Source: Dimorphilus gyrociliatus (Eukaryota > Annelida > Polychaeta > Dinophilidae). From it: DNA of 64,000 nucleotides. The first letter of the stretch is position 1. Each line of letters begins with the position of its first letter. A model generated the notes under the pieces. That model was not told where the DNA came from. It made no database searches and worked only from the letters and a program-made list of their open reading frames with translations. A program made the position numbers and the translations under genes. The stretch covers positions 310,001-374,000 of the forward strand of contig CAJFCJ010000025.1 of NCBI GenBank assembly GCA_904063045.1. The letters run 5' to 3'. Below, piece by piece: positions 13,375 to 23,500 of this stretch.

Positions 13375-14825
13375 ATGAAGAAAAATTTCTCAATTAAAAT
13401 CTTTTTACTTCTTATACAATTAAGAATTTGCTTTTTTTTAGTGTCAACAAAAACAGCTTATATATCAATTGTTTCCATGAAAAGAGATGTTAACTTTTAT
13501 AAAAGTTTTCAAGTTCGAGGTCGAATTGATTGTATTTCAAACTGTTTAAGTGATAATACTTGTAAAAATTCTAATTATTATAAATCATCAAAAATATGTC
13601 AATTGATAAATTCAACAAGAAATTTAACTGACGATGTAAATTGTGAATATTTAACGGAAATTCAACAATTCGAAGAAGGTAATTTTTAATTTTTCTAAAG
13701 TATTCATATTTTACCAATCTGTTTAACAATGTATTTAATATTTCGAATTATAAAAGAATTGGAAACAACAACAACAACAACAACAACAACAGGTAATATA
13801 ATAGAATATTGAAATAAATGATTAAAATATATAAATCATATTTTTTCCCAAAAATTTATCTATATAATGAAAAGAACTTACTTCAACAGAGATTACGACC
13901 AGTACTGGTAAATACATTGTTTAAAGCTATTCTATTCTTATTCTATTCATTGATAAAATATTTTACAATTATAATAAAGAAAATCCAACAACAACAACAA
14001 CTGAAAGTACAACAACTGAAAATCCAACTACAACTGAGAAAGAAACGTCTACTTTAACAAGTAAATACATAAATTATTATATAATATAACTTTTTGCTGT
14101 ATCTTCACATTGTTTTATAATAAAAAAGCTACAATAAAATATACTACAAGCACTACTGCTACAACTAATATGCCTACCACAACCACTGATGTTCCTAGTA
14201 AGTTTTTAGTATATATTGTAATTATCTAACAAAATTAATAAATACATTAATACTTTTTATAAAAAGCTACATATCAAGTTCCGGAAGGTAATATTAAATA
14301 TAATATATGGAAACATACTTATTTCATCTTGTAGATTTCAATGGCAACCCGTTAATATCCAGAGCCGTTTCAACACCAAATGAAGGCACTTTAATCATTC
14401 TTAGACCAGATATTAAATTTCAAAATACTGGAAAGATATTAAAAGTTTCTTACTATCTTTCTCAATATTCACCTGACACAGAAGAAATGTACATTTTTAT
14501 ATTAGAAAGTGATTATATACCAAGATCTAACGAAAATTCTTATAAGGCTGTCAAAGAACAACGATGTATAGCAAATAAAGTTGGTGTTAACGAATGTTCA
14601 TTAACTCATTTTAATTATGAAATTAATGATGTTATTGGCGTTGGCTTTGTTGAGAAATCTGGTCTAACTTATGACATTGAAACTTGCGTAAACGGAGGTT
14701 ACGATAGACCTAAGATTTTTGAATCTTTAACAAGTCCCTCTGGTGTTTTATATACTGAAACTCAATTCACTCTACTCAGCGAGTGTCGGACTTATAGTAT
14801 TCAATTTGAATTTCAGTACGACTGA
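13375..14825 (+). CDS. Secreted PAN/apple-domain protein with Thr-rich linker
   Basis: Six exons: 13375-13678, 13757-13792, 13980-14060, 14129-14197, 14267-14287, 14335-14825; 333 residues, ending in TGA. It opens with a signal peptide (starts MKKNFSIKIFLLL). Residues about 27-100 form a PAN/apple-like module with paired cysteines (CISNC, then C, C and C). Four tiny exons of 36, 81, 69 and 21 nt, all phase 1-1, encode a Thr/Pro/Ser-rich mucin-type linker made from ACA/ACT repeats. The last exon encodes about 163 residues with four cysteines that look like a beta-rich domain; I do not recognise it. It is probably an extracellular, O-glycosylated adhesion, mucus or lectin-like protein (inference). 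An AATAAA lies at 14835-14840, and a transposon begins 46 bp after the stop codon. Confidence 0.75.
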
Positions 14826-14835
14826 TGAACTAATA

Positions 14836-14870
<35 letters not shown>

Positions 14871-14873
<3 letters not shown>

Positions 14874-15093
14874 TCCCGATAAAAAGTCTCGGCCAGGGTT
14901 GTTCTCAGAGTGGAAAAAGTGAATTATTTAACTAACAGGACTTGCTTAATTATCTTTTTTTGTTTAGAATGAAGGATAAGACATATATACAACCGAATTT
15001 ATAAATAGAATTCATTAAAAAATTTTTCCTGCTTTACAGTATTTTTTATTTAAAAATTTTCAAAAACAAGGAGGAGAAAAAATTTCGGCCATG
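14871..15093 (+). repeat. Left terminal inverted repeat of the Tc1-like element
   Basis: It pairs with 16245-16467 over its whole 223 bp with a single mismatch seen. Outer and inner direct repeats share the core TCGGCCA. A TACAGTA also occurs inside it, near 15037. Confidence 0.95.
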
Positions 15094-15215
15094 TTCCCTG
15101 TTCCTGCCCAAAAAATAGATAATTATCAGACAAAAACCCCATTAATATTTTTCTATGACATTTCCTGAGTAGTGTTACACAATCAGAGAACAACAGAACA
15201 ATAAAAAATTAAAAA

Positions 15216-16211
15216 ATGGGCAAGATAAGTCTTGAAATGAGACAGAAAATTGTACAATTAAATAAAAGAGGGCTAAGCCAGGTCAAAATATCGAAAGAGC
15301 TAAATATTCCTCGTACAAGTGTGAGATACAACCTAAAAAAGGCAAAAGAATGTTCTTCAATGGAAGACAAACCAAGATCTGGTCGTCCAAGAAAGATATG
15401 CAAATCAGATAAGAGGAATCTTATTATAATTCAAAAAAAAAACCCATTTTTTTCTGCCAGACAGGCATACAATGAGTGGAGTATGGCAGGTAAGGTAAGT
15501 TTATCTTCTGCTAAGAAGATCCTTTATAATTATGGGCTAAAGAGCTATGTGGCAAAGGTGAAACCATTGACTAACTCAGGTAACCGAAAGAAGAGAATTC
15601 TCTTTGCCAAAAAAATTCTTAAAAAAACTGAGGAGGAGATAGAAAGCTACATATTTTCGGATGAATCAACTTTGGAGCTGTACCCAAAGCAAAAGACAAG
15701 AGTCAGATGCAAAACAGGAGATAAACATCTACCACAATATTGCAGAAAGAGCTTTAAAGCAAAGAACTGCAAGGTAATGATTTGGGGAGCTATAAAATGT
15801 GATGGTTCCAGAGCTCTTGCATTTTGTGACGAATCCATGGATTCACAGCAATACATAGAGATTCTAAAAGATCATCTATTGCCTATATACACTAGACAAA
15901 ACACATTTCAGCAGGATGGGGCAAGATGCCATACCTCGAAAATTTCTAAAACATTCCTCAGAAAAAATAAAATAAAATTTATAAAAGATTGGCCTGCCCA
16001 AAGTCCTGATATCAATATAATAGAAAACCTTTGGGCAGTGCTTAAAAAGAGGGTCTATGAAAAATTACCCAAAAATTTGAATGATTTGAAGATACTTATA
16101 AAAGATGAATTTTTTTCCATTTCTGGGGACTACATAAAAAATCTATACAGATCAATCAAAAAAAGGTGTCGACTAGTTATCCAAAAAAAAGGTTATGCAA
16201 TAAACTATTAG
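15216..16211 (+). CDS. Tc1-like transposase (DDE)
   Basis: 331 residues, one uninterrupted frame from ATG to TAG. Residues about 1-50 form a paired-type helix-turn-helix (LSQVKISKELNIPRTSVRYN) followed by the GRPR motif (SGRPRK, near 56-61) and a second helix-turn-helix up to about residue 110. The catalytic triad is D149 (FSDES), D234 (QQDGA) and E270 (IENLW), with the usual SPDINIIENLW block. Thirty-five residues separate the second Asp from the Glu, so by count it is DD35E rather than the common Tc1 DD34E. It cuts and pastes the element at TA sites by binding the direct repeats in the terminal repeats. Length and integrity suggest a functional, autonomous copy. The start follows a short AT-rich leader inside the left repeat boundary. 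Confidence 0.96.
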   Translation: MGKISLEMRQKIVQLNKRGLSQVKISKELNIPRTSVRYNLKKAKECSSMEDKPRSGRPRKICKSDKRNLIIIQKKNPFFSARQAYNEWSMAGKVSLSSAKKILYNYGLKSYVAKVKPLTNSGNRKKRILFAKKILKKTEEEIESYIFSDESTLELYPKQKTRVRCKTGDKHLPQYCRKSFKAKNCKVMIWGAIKCDGSRALAFCDESMDSQQYIEILKDHLLPIYTRQNTFQQDGARCHTSKISKTFLRKNKIKFIKDWPAQSPDINIIENLWAVLKKRVYEKLPKNLNDLKILIKDEFFSISGDYIKNLYRSIKKRCRLVIQKKGYAINY

Positions 16212-16244
16212 TTTAAAATTGACATTTGATAAGTTTTTTGGAAG

Positions 16245-16467
16245 CATGGCCGAAATTTTTTCTCCTCCTTGTTTTTGAAAATTTTTAAATAAAAAATACT
16301 GTAAAGCAGGAAAAATTTTTTAATGAATTCTATTTATAAATTCGGTTGTATAAATGTCTTATCCTTCATTCTAAACAAAAAAAGATAATTAAGCAAGTCC
16401 TGTTAGTTAAATAATTCACTTTTTCCACTCTGAGAACAACCCTGGCCGAGACTTTTTATCGGGACTG
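16245..16467 (-). repeat. Right terminal inverted repeat of the Tc1-like element
   Basis: Reverse complement of 14871-15093, same length (223 bp), ending GGGACTG next to the TA duplication. Confidence 0.95.
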
Positions 16468-16469
16468 TA

Positions 16470-16834
16470 TATACACATATTATAAATCTGTTTATGAAAC
16501 ACTGTACTAATAAAGTTGACATAAATATGTATCTAATATGCGCATATTCAATTATTTTTTCTAATTTTATCAACTCTGCACGCCATCTATCGTCCTATAA
16601 AAAACTCTACAAGAATGAATGTAATAATTAGGATTAGAATGATCATTTTTAGTTCATAAATAACGTGATAATATACTATGCCTATATTTACAGATAAATA
16701 CAAAACACTCTCTTCCTATTTGTAATCTTGATTAACTAATACAAAAGTGCTTCGTTTGTCAGGGTTACCTACAAGACGTAATTCTTTCCAAGAAATTCTA
16801 GCTAAAGGAGCCTCTAAGATAAAATAAATATAAA

Positions 16835-16884
<50 letters not shown>

Positions 16885-17694
16885 TAGTAGTTGATTATAT
16901 CTTACGAGCATTAAAAAAAAATAATACTTAGAAAAAGCTACGAAAGCAAAAAAAGACAATGATGGATTGATTGAAAGAAAAAAAAAGAAAAAGGAAAAAT
17001 ATCTCTTCTTTTCTCCTCCTTTCTCTTTTTAACTAATATCAATCTATCCCTTTCTATTCCTTTAGAATGCGTGATTTAGGAAGGGTAAACAAAATGAAAA
17101 TAACAATGAAGAGTTCAATTTATAAAGTTATCCCTAGAGATTTAAGATCATCAATTGAATCATTCTCCTTTGTTGTAAAAAAAAAGGTTCTACTCAGGGA
17201 ACGGATTATTATTTTTGGAGAATTTTTCTCCATCTAAATAAACTTTTACGATATCCGATTGATGGCGCTAAATGTTTCTTGATGAAAGAGCAATATTCCT
17301 AATGAAAGACTTGATGTAACAATAGTTGATTTTCATTGTAAAAATAGAAAAAGTAAGAAGGGAAAGAGAATATAGTATTCTATTATACTTCAGAGCTTCA
17401 CTCTTCTATTCTCCTTTTTTAAAACATATTTCCTAATACAAATTCATTTTGCCAAGAATGACAATTAGTTGCCTAAAGCATCATTTATTTTTAAAACATA
17501 TAAAAAGAAGCCATTAATATTTTTTATTGTCAGTATTACTATAAAAAATTTGAGTTTGAAAGTAGCAGGAAAATATATATATTTGTTTTCTTATTGGAAG
17601 ACATTGATAAAATCTTTCAAGTGTTATACAAGAGAGAAAGAGAGAGAGAGAGAGAGATGAAAGTTGAAAAAATCTAGCAATAGAAGAATTAGTT
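16470..17694. other. Intergenic region with CTCF-like motifs and a (GA)n tract
   Basis: No coding exon seen. It contains two motifs related to TAGATGGCG (16580-16592 on the minus strand, 17259-17270 on the plus strand), a (GA)n microsatellite at 16841-16881 and another near 17635-17657. It probably includes the 3' UTR of the CUB-LDLa gene at its right end. Confidence 0.5.
16841..16881. repeat. (GA)n microsatellite
   Basis: About 20 consecutive GA units, followed by a short GTA-type trinucleotide run. Confidence 0.95.
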
Positions 17695-20259
17695 TTAAGC
17701 CTCGTAAGTAACATTCATATCAGCAGCCCTATTCTCGAAACATTGATAATCTTTTATTTCTCTCCGTCCATATTTTCCAGAATGAAATATCAAGTATTTA
17801 TCAGTAATCGGATATTCATATTCATAGTGACATTTCCACGGATTACTGAAAATATTAGAAAATATCGTTTAAAGCTACATTTTCTAAATATACAACTGTA
17901 TAAATATCAAGAGAAGCCTGGACGCTTAAATTAAACTTATATAATAATACTTTTAGTAAGGTAGGTACTTAAACTTATCTCATTTTATCATAAAAAATTC
18001 ATAACCAATATAAACTATTTTTATATAGATAAATATATCCACAGATGTTTGTCTAATAGCTAAAAAGTGTGATAATCTCTGATTAATGTATATCATTTCT
18101 TAATTGTACGACAAACATAAGGTAGATATATTAATTGTAATTGTAAAAAAGTCCTATGTTTACCTCAAATCTGACTTCTTCTTGGCTTTCTGATACTTAT
18201 AATACAAATATAGTTTGTAAATTACTACTAATAATATTATCAATAGCACCAATCCCCCACAACCAAGTCCTATAATGAGACCTAAGTTCTTTGCCTTTTC
18301 ACTATTGCTTACTTGATCTGAAGAGGTGATGAATCATGAATTTATTAGCTTTTTTATAATAGGAAAGCGATGGCTGTCGAAAGGAAAAAAAATGATAAAG
18401 AGAGAAAGCCTGAAGGGATAGACGAAGAAGAGAATATATAGAAAAAGAGTGATAGATAGAGGAGAAAGAAGGGTGGAGAAAGAGGGAAAGAGAGAAGGAG
18501 ACAAATGAGTAAAGGAGACCTTGGCAATTCTGCTCGTCATTTGCAATTCGACCACATTGATTGATACCATCACAACGTAAATCGTTGCTAATACATATTC
18601 CAGACTCACACGCAAGTTGATTTGCTGAGCACGGAACTGCAAATAAAAGGTTGAATGAATTCTATTACAGATTTACTTCTTTTCCTTAAACGTAGTAATA
18701 AAGTTTATATACTGTGTATGTATATATTTAAAAAATGCACTCTTACCAGTCGTATAAGCTACTGCAACAATTTCAAAGCCTCTAAAATCAGCTGTTTTAT
18801 CAGTGACAAAATTAAAAACAGCAATATTAGAAGAATTAGTTGTAAAGTTAAGGCTATCAGTTGAAATTTCACCACAAAGAGGTCCTTTCGTAATACTTTG
18901 ATCATTCTGATGGAGAAAAGAAAGAAGTGAAAAAAAAAGACTGATAAAGTTTTATATGAGACTCCATGCCAATGCATATTCACTATTATGAATAAATTGA
19001 TTGTATTTTAGGTTATATAAGAAAGCTTCTCCGTTGTTGAAACTACAACTACATTATCTTTATTATTATTTTTTCCCTAGAAATATAATAGTGAAATTGG
19101 GTTTTAGTAAAGGTAATAGGGTTCATAAACCCGATCTAAAAATAGTACCTTATTTACACTTTTTAATGCAAGAGATATTGAAAATATGAAACGTCTATAT
19201 TTATGGTAGAAGAGAAAAAGCATTAAGTGAAAGGACTATTTTAACACAGTTACTATGATCTTACAATTAAGAGTTATTATCTCCCAGATCACAAACAATA
19301 ACAAGGAAAATGGAATTTTAGATTACAAACAAATGAAGATTTAAACCAAACTGGACAGCGCAAGAAGTTTTACAAAATTGTACTGTGCCTATTCAGATAT
19401 CATTGTCTGATGTCAAAAAGGTTTTACGTAAATACAAGTTGAAATGGAAGAGTTGAAAAACAGGCCCTTCTAAAATCCAACTCTAAAAAGGAGGCAAATT
19501 AACTAACTTTTACAGTTTTTCAACCAAGACTTCACGTACAGATTTAATATGATGATAAGGCAAATCAAAATTATATAACGCCAAATAATCACCTAATAAA
19601 ACCTATTTTCTTTGTACTAATTACTTATTATCGTGACTGTATATGCTAATATGTATATATATTTTAAATCTCCAGTGTAAATAATAATAGTAGTATTTTA
19701 GACATAAGCTTATCATTACTTTGCAATAGTAAATAAATTTTTAGTAGCACAAACTATATTTTACAGCCTTTATTAGTTTGTATCTCGAAAGTTTAAATCA
19801 CCATCACTGGGTAAGTATCTATCAGAAATGATAATTCAGTTTCGGTACTTTGATATTTACCTCTTTTATATCAACATAATCAACGCACTTATTTTCAACT
19901 TTCTGCTCTAAAAGAAATCTGTTAAAGAAGAACATTAGCTTTTTACCAGTTGACACTTCTATTGTCAATTTGCACGAAATATCATCTGGGTATGTCAATT
20001 CAGAACTTGATTCTATCCTTATAGATTCCTTATTACGTATAAATTTATTCGTGCAGCTTTCCTCATTATTCAAGTATACTGTTTATAAAAAAAAATAAAG
20101 AGCAATATCTATATATAATAAAATCTTATTGATGAAGATTCATCAAATACAATAATCTATCTTTTTGCTCTGAAATGATAAAGAAATTGACAAACTTGTT
20201 TCTGTAGCCGAAAGAATCGTTTTAACCAATGAAATAAGTATAAATAATCTTGCAGACAT
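17695..20259 (-). CDS. CUB-LDLa single-pass membrane protein
   Basis: Six exons on the minus strand: 20259-20196, 20078-19861, 18906-18747, 18636-18520, 18317-18164, 17845-17695; 287 residues, in phase throughout. Exon 1 is a signal peptide (MSARLFILISLVKTILSA). Exons 2 and 3 form one CUB domain, residues about 30-145, with the CVDYVDI strand and the LCGE turn. Exon 4 is one LDL-receptor class A repeat with six cysteines and the calcium-binding signature (CDG..QCGR..ANDEQNC). Exon 5 encodes a transmembrane helix (LGLIIGLGCGGLVLLIILLV) and a basic stop-transfer stretch. Exon 6 gives a 50-residue cytoplasmic tail rich in tyrosine (YEYEYPITDKY). It resembles small CUB/LDLa co-receptors such as the neuropilin/tolloid-like family but is shorter. 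Function is unknown; a receptor or endocytic adaptor role is inference. Confidence 0.85.
19344..19643 (+). mobile_element. Decayed Tc1-like transposon relic in an intron
   Basis: In one frame, 19344-19453 reads like the second helix-turn-helix of a Tc1 transposase (WTAQEVLQN..., SLSDVKKVLRKYKLKWKS), then meets stop codons. At 19628-19643 the sequence TTATCGTGACTGTATAT nearly matches the right end of the intact element (TTATCGGGACTGTATAT), in the same orientation. No left end was found. It lies in the intron between the two CUB exons. The call rests on two weak but agreeing signals. Confidence 0.45.
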
Positions 20260-20568
20260 TTTCTTTTTCTTTTATGCTTCAACTGTTAAACTGCTGAAGT
20301 CAATCGTATACACGTTTCTAAGCGCAGTATAAACAGATCAATATATTATTGCTAATACGGTTTTATAGAATAGGAATTTGAAAGAAATTTGATATATTTC
20401 AGTTTTAAAATCATTTAGCAAAAGAAAAATGTACTTTTTAGGTATTTCGTGAACAATTATGAATAAATAGATATAATTTAAGCAGTATTATGTATTTTCA
20501 CTTTATGCATATTCTTCAAATGATCGTCGACTGCTTATTTCATGTAATTATGATTAACCAATCACTAT

Positions 20569-23500
20569 TCATCTTTTAACTCCCATTGAAGATGTAGTTC
20601 GACTGAAATCGTTACCAGATTGTTCAGAACGACTTTCAGCCTCTTCAATCATTCCTTTACTCTGTGGTTTTTTTTAAAACACAAATTAATGGCCAGTTAT
20701 TAAGTTTACAATTAGGATCGATTAATTTTTTTCCTCTCTCTCCCTGTTTTGTTTAAGAATAGTAGAAAGGAAAAAAAGTACATTAGCTTACCCAAACAAA
20801 AAACGTTGCCGCTGCACTGCTCACGTCTCTAACTTGATTTAATTCCAGATTTTTTATGTAATCTCTAGCCCTTCTACAGTCTGGATAGGAAAAATTCTCA
20901 ACATTCGCCTCTTGAACCCTTCGTTTTAAAGATAGCTTTCCAGTTTTTCCCATTAATGCGACGATATTTCCCCATTTCTGGAATGAATGATCATAACGTT
21001 AAGAGAGCAGACTATCCTATAATATGTACATTTTCTTTTTTTTACAATATATAATTAATAAGTGTATATTATGTTTAAAATACCTTAAGGATACTCTCCT
21101 TTTCACCTAGTAATAGGAAAGTAGCAATCATTGATAAATGAGCTGGCTCAGGAGGAGAATTATAACTCTTTAATTCGGCTATTGTCTTTTGATTTAAAGT
21201 CATTACGGCGTGCCTTAGCTTTTCTAATTTTTCTAGTTGACCTTCAATTCTTTGTGCCATTTTAATTTGAAGGTTTAATTTTTTTGATACGGAAGACCCT
21301 TGAGCCTTTTTAATAATTAATTTCAACTTCGATAAATCTCTTTTACCCATTGCATAGGACAATTCTAATTAAGATAATAAAAAAATAATCAATTTGTCAA
21401 TATACTGTTTAATTCAATTAGAATAAAAGCTAACCTTCAGTTATTGTTAAATAATCAAAAAGCTGCTGTGCTTTGTTCAATAAACCTAATTTATCAGTAA
21501 CTTTATGTTGGCGAAAATTCTTCATTGCTGTAGAAATTTGATGAGGATCTTCCTTATTCATAGCTTGTTTCAACAGTTCACGCCACTTAGCATGTTCTCT
21601 TTCTGTTTTAAATTAAAAAAGATTTAAATTAAAAGGAAAAGGTAAAGATTAATCTATAAACCTATAGCTTTTATTTGTTCCATTCTTTTCCTCTGTTCTT
21701 CTTCTAATGCTTTTTGTTCTTCTGTTTTCTCGGCCACTTCTGTTTTATTCTCTGTTAAAGAAAAAAGATGAAAAAGTAAGAACAGAAGATGGAAACACTC
21801 TTCGAATAAGGATCATTGAGTTCAAAATATAGTATACCTGTTGATTCTTCTTCTTCATTTCCTTTAGGCTCTTTTGATTCAATTACCTGTTTTTTACTTT
21901 CATATACACCAGGTAGGACTTTTTCTGTTTCTTTTTCACTAGTTTCGCCTTCTTCAGCTTCCTGTATCGGATTAAGTTCATCCGGATATGGATCGCGTTT
22001 CCAAAACTGATAAGTACAGATTTGTTGAAGACGTTTAATTCCGTCGCCTTTGTAAACATCCATTTTATATTCTCCATTTTCTGGAAATTCTAAATGGAAT
22101 AAATTATTTTTTCCATTTAACTGAACAGAAAAGTTTTCATTGTCAAATCCTTGAGCGTTTTTTCTCTAAAAAGGGGGAAAAAGAGCAAATAAAAAGGGTT
22201 GAAAAGTTGAATGACAAGTTTAAATTTATCGATAAATGCAAATGAAAAGGCAAAAAAAAAATATTGGGACAGAATAAGAAATGTTGGAAAAAAGCTATTA
22301 CCTGAAATTCCGCATATACAGGAACCCTATTAGCAGGAAGACAAATGTCTAAAGTGTCTTTGAAAATTTCGCTTGAGAATATGGGTATACTCTGATTTAA
22401 TGGCAAAGAACCTTTGCTACTCTCGTTGTCAATAAGGTAGGTATGGATATGATAGAGTTTGTTACCAGTACTCTTTTTCTTTGCAAAAACATTCAAAGCA
22501 AACTCTCCTTTTCCAGGTAGATCAATGTCGAACGTGGTAATTTTGCCTGAATTATCTATTCTCTTATCTATCAAGTTAAACAAATCTCCTGGTTGATAGT
22601 TATTTGAAGTTAATTCAGCAAAAATTTCAAGTTCTTCGTCATTTACTTGAAAGTCTACAGACAGCTTACCATCGGTTGGTTTAACAATAGGCGAATTGTC
22701 TAGGGCGACTACACCAAGCTTAGAAGCTAGATGAGATTTACCAACGGCACCTTCGTGCATTTTAGGGAAAGCTTCACATTCTTCATCTGCTTTCAAACAT
22801 TTAATAAGATAATTACACACGTTTGGTAAGTCTCCTTCTGATCCTTCTCCATCTGCGAAAAGTTTTAGAGCATAATCTCCTCCTGTAGGTAATCTCAAAC
22901 TAACAATCATTTCATCTCCTTCAGTTCTTAAAAGTGTATGTTTTGAAAGTAGCAATTCGTCCAGGGAATTTGACCTCAGATTTTGAAGTACAGATAACGA
23001 TTTAGCCAAATTAAATCTTAATTCTACCTTTCCGTCGGACGTTTCTATAATAGGAGATTGGTGGCTCTTCGCTTCAATCCCTTTTTCTTTCGCTTCAATT
23101 CCTATTCCCCAGCCAATTTCCGGAATATCCGGAAGAGGTTCGACCTTAAGAGGTTTGTCATTAATAATCAAATAACTGCATGCTAAGTCGTATCCTTCGT
23201 GCCGAGATTTATCAGTACCGAAAATGTCCAGCTTGAAAGTTCCTGTACGAAGTTCAAATAATATTTAGTATGGCTTTTCTTCCACAAAGTCCTCATCGCG
23301 TGTAAATCTTTTTTCAGGTGATAGAATACAATTTAATAATTATCTGAACTATCCAAACAATCTCTTTTATACATAAACCAATAGACTAATTAAGTTGTAA
23401 ATCAATAATTTTTATGTTAATGGTAAAATCGTTACTGAATTAGGACGAAACCGGAAATAATGAAGTTGTTAAACCTACCTTTTATTGGAAACTTTATTTG

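Larger units (their letters stand above)
14871..16467 (+). mobile_element. Complete Tc1/mariner-type DNA transposon
   Basis: A 1597-bp element bounded by TA target duplications (14869-14870 and 16468-16469). Inverted repeats of 223 bp start CAGTCCCGAT and end ATCGGGACTG. I see one mismatch between the repeats (near 14982, ATATATAC versus ATTTATAC), which implies a recent insertion. Each repeat carries two direct copies of a likely transposase-binding motif, AAAAAGTCTCGGCCA at the outer end (14881-14895) and AAAAAATTTCGGCCA at the inner end (15077-15091 on the left), the IR/DR plan of Sleeping Beauty-like elements. The single gene between the repeats is uninterrupted. It was inserted into a (TA)n microsatellite just after the PAN-protein gene. 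Confidence 0.97.

Noticed and set aside
15209-15403. Antisense open frames inside the transposase gene
   Set aside because: They are shadows of the transposase, with no similarity of their own.
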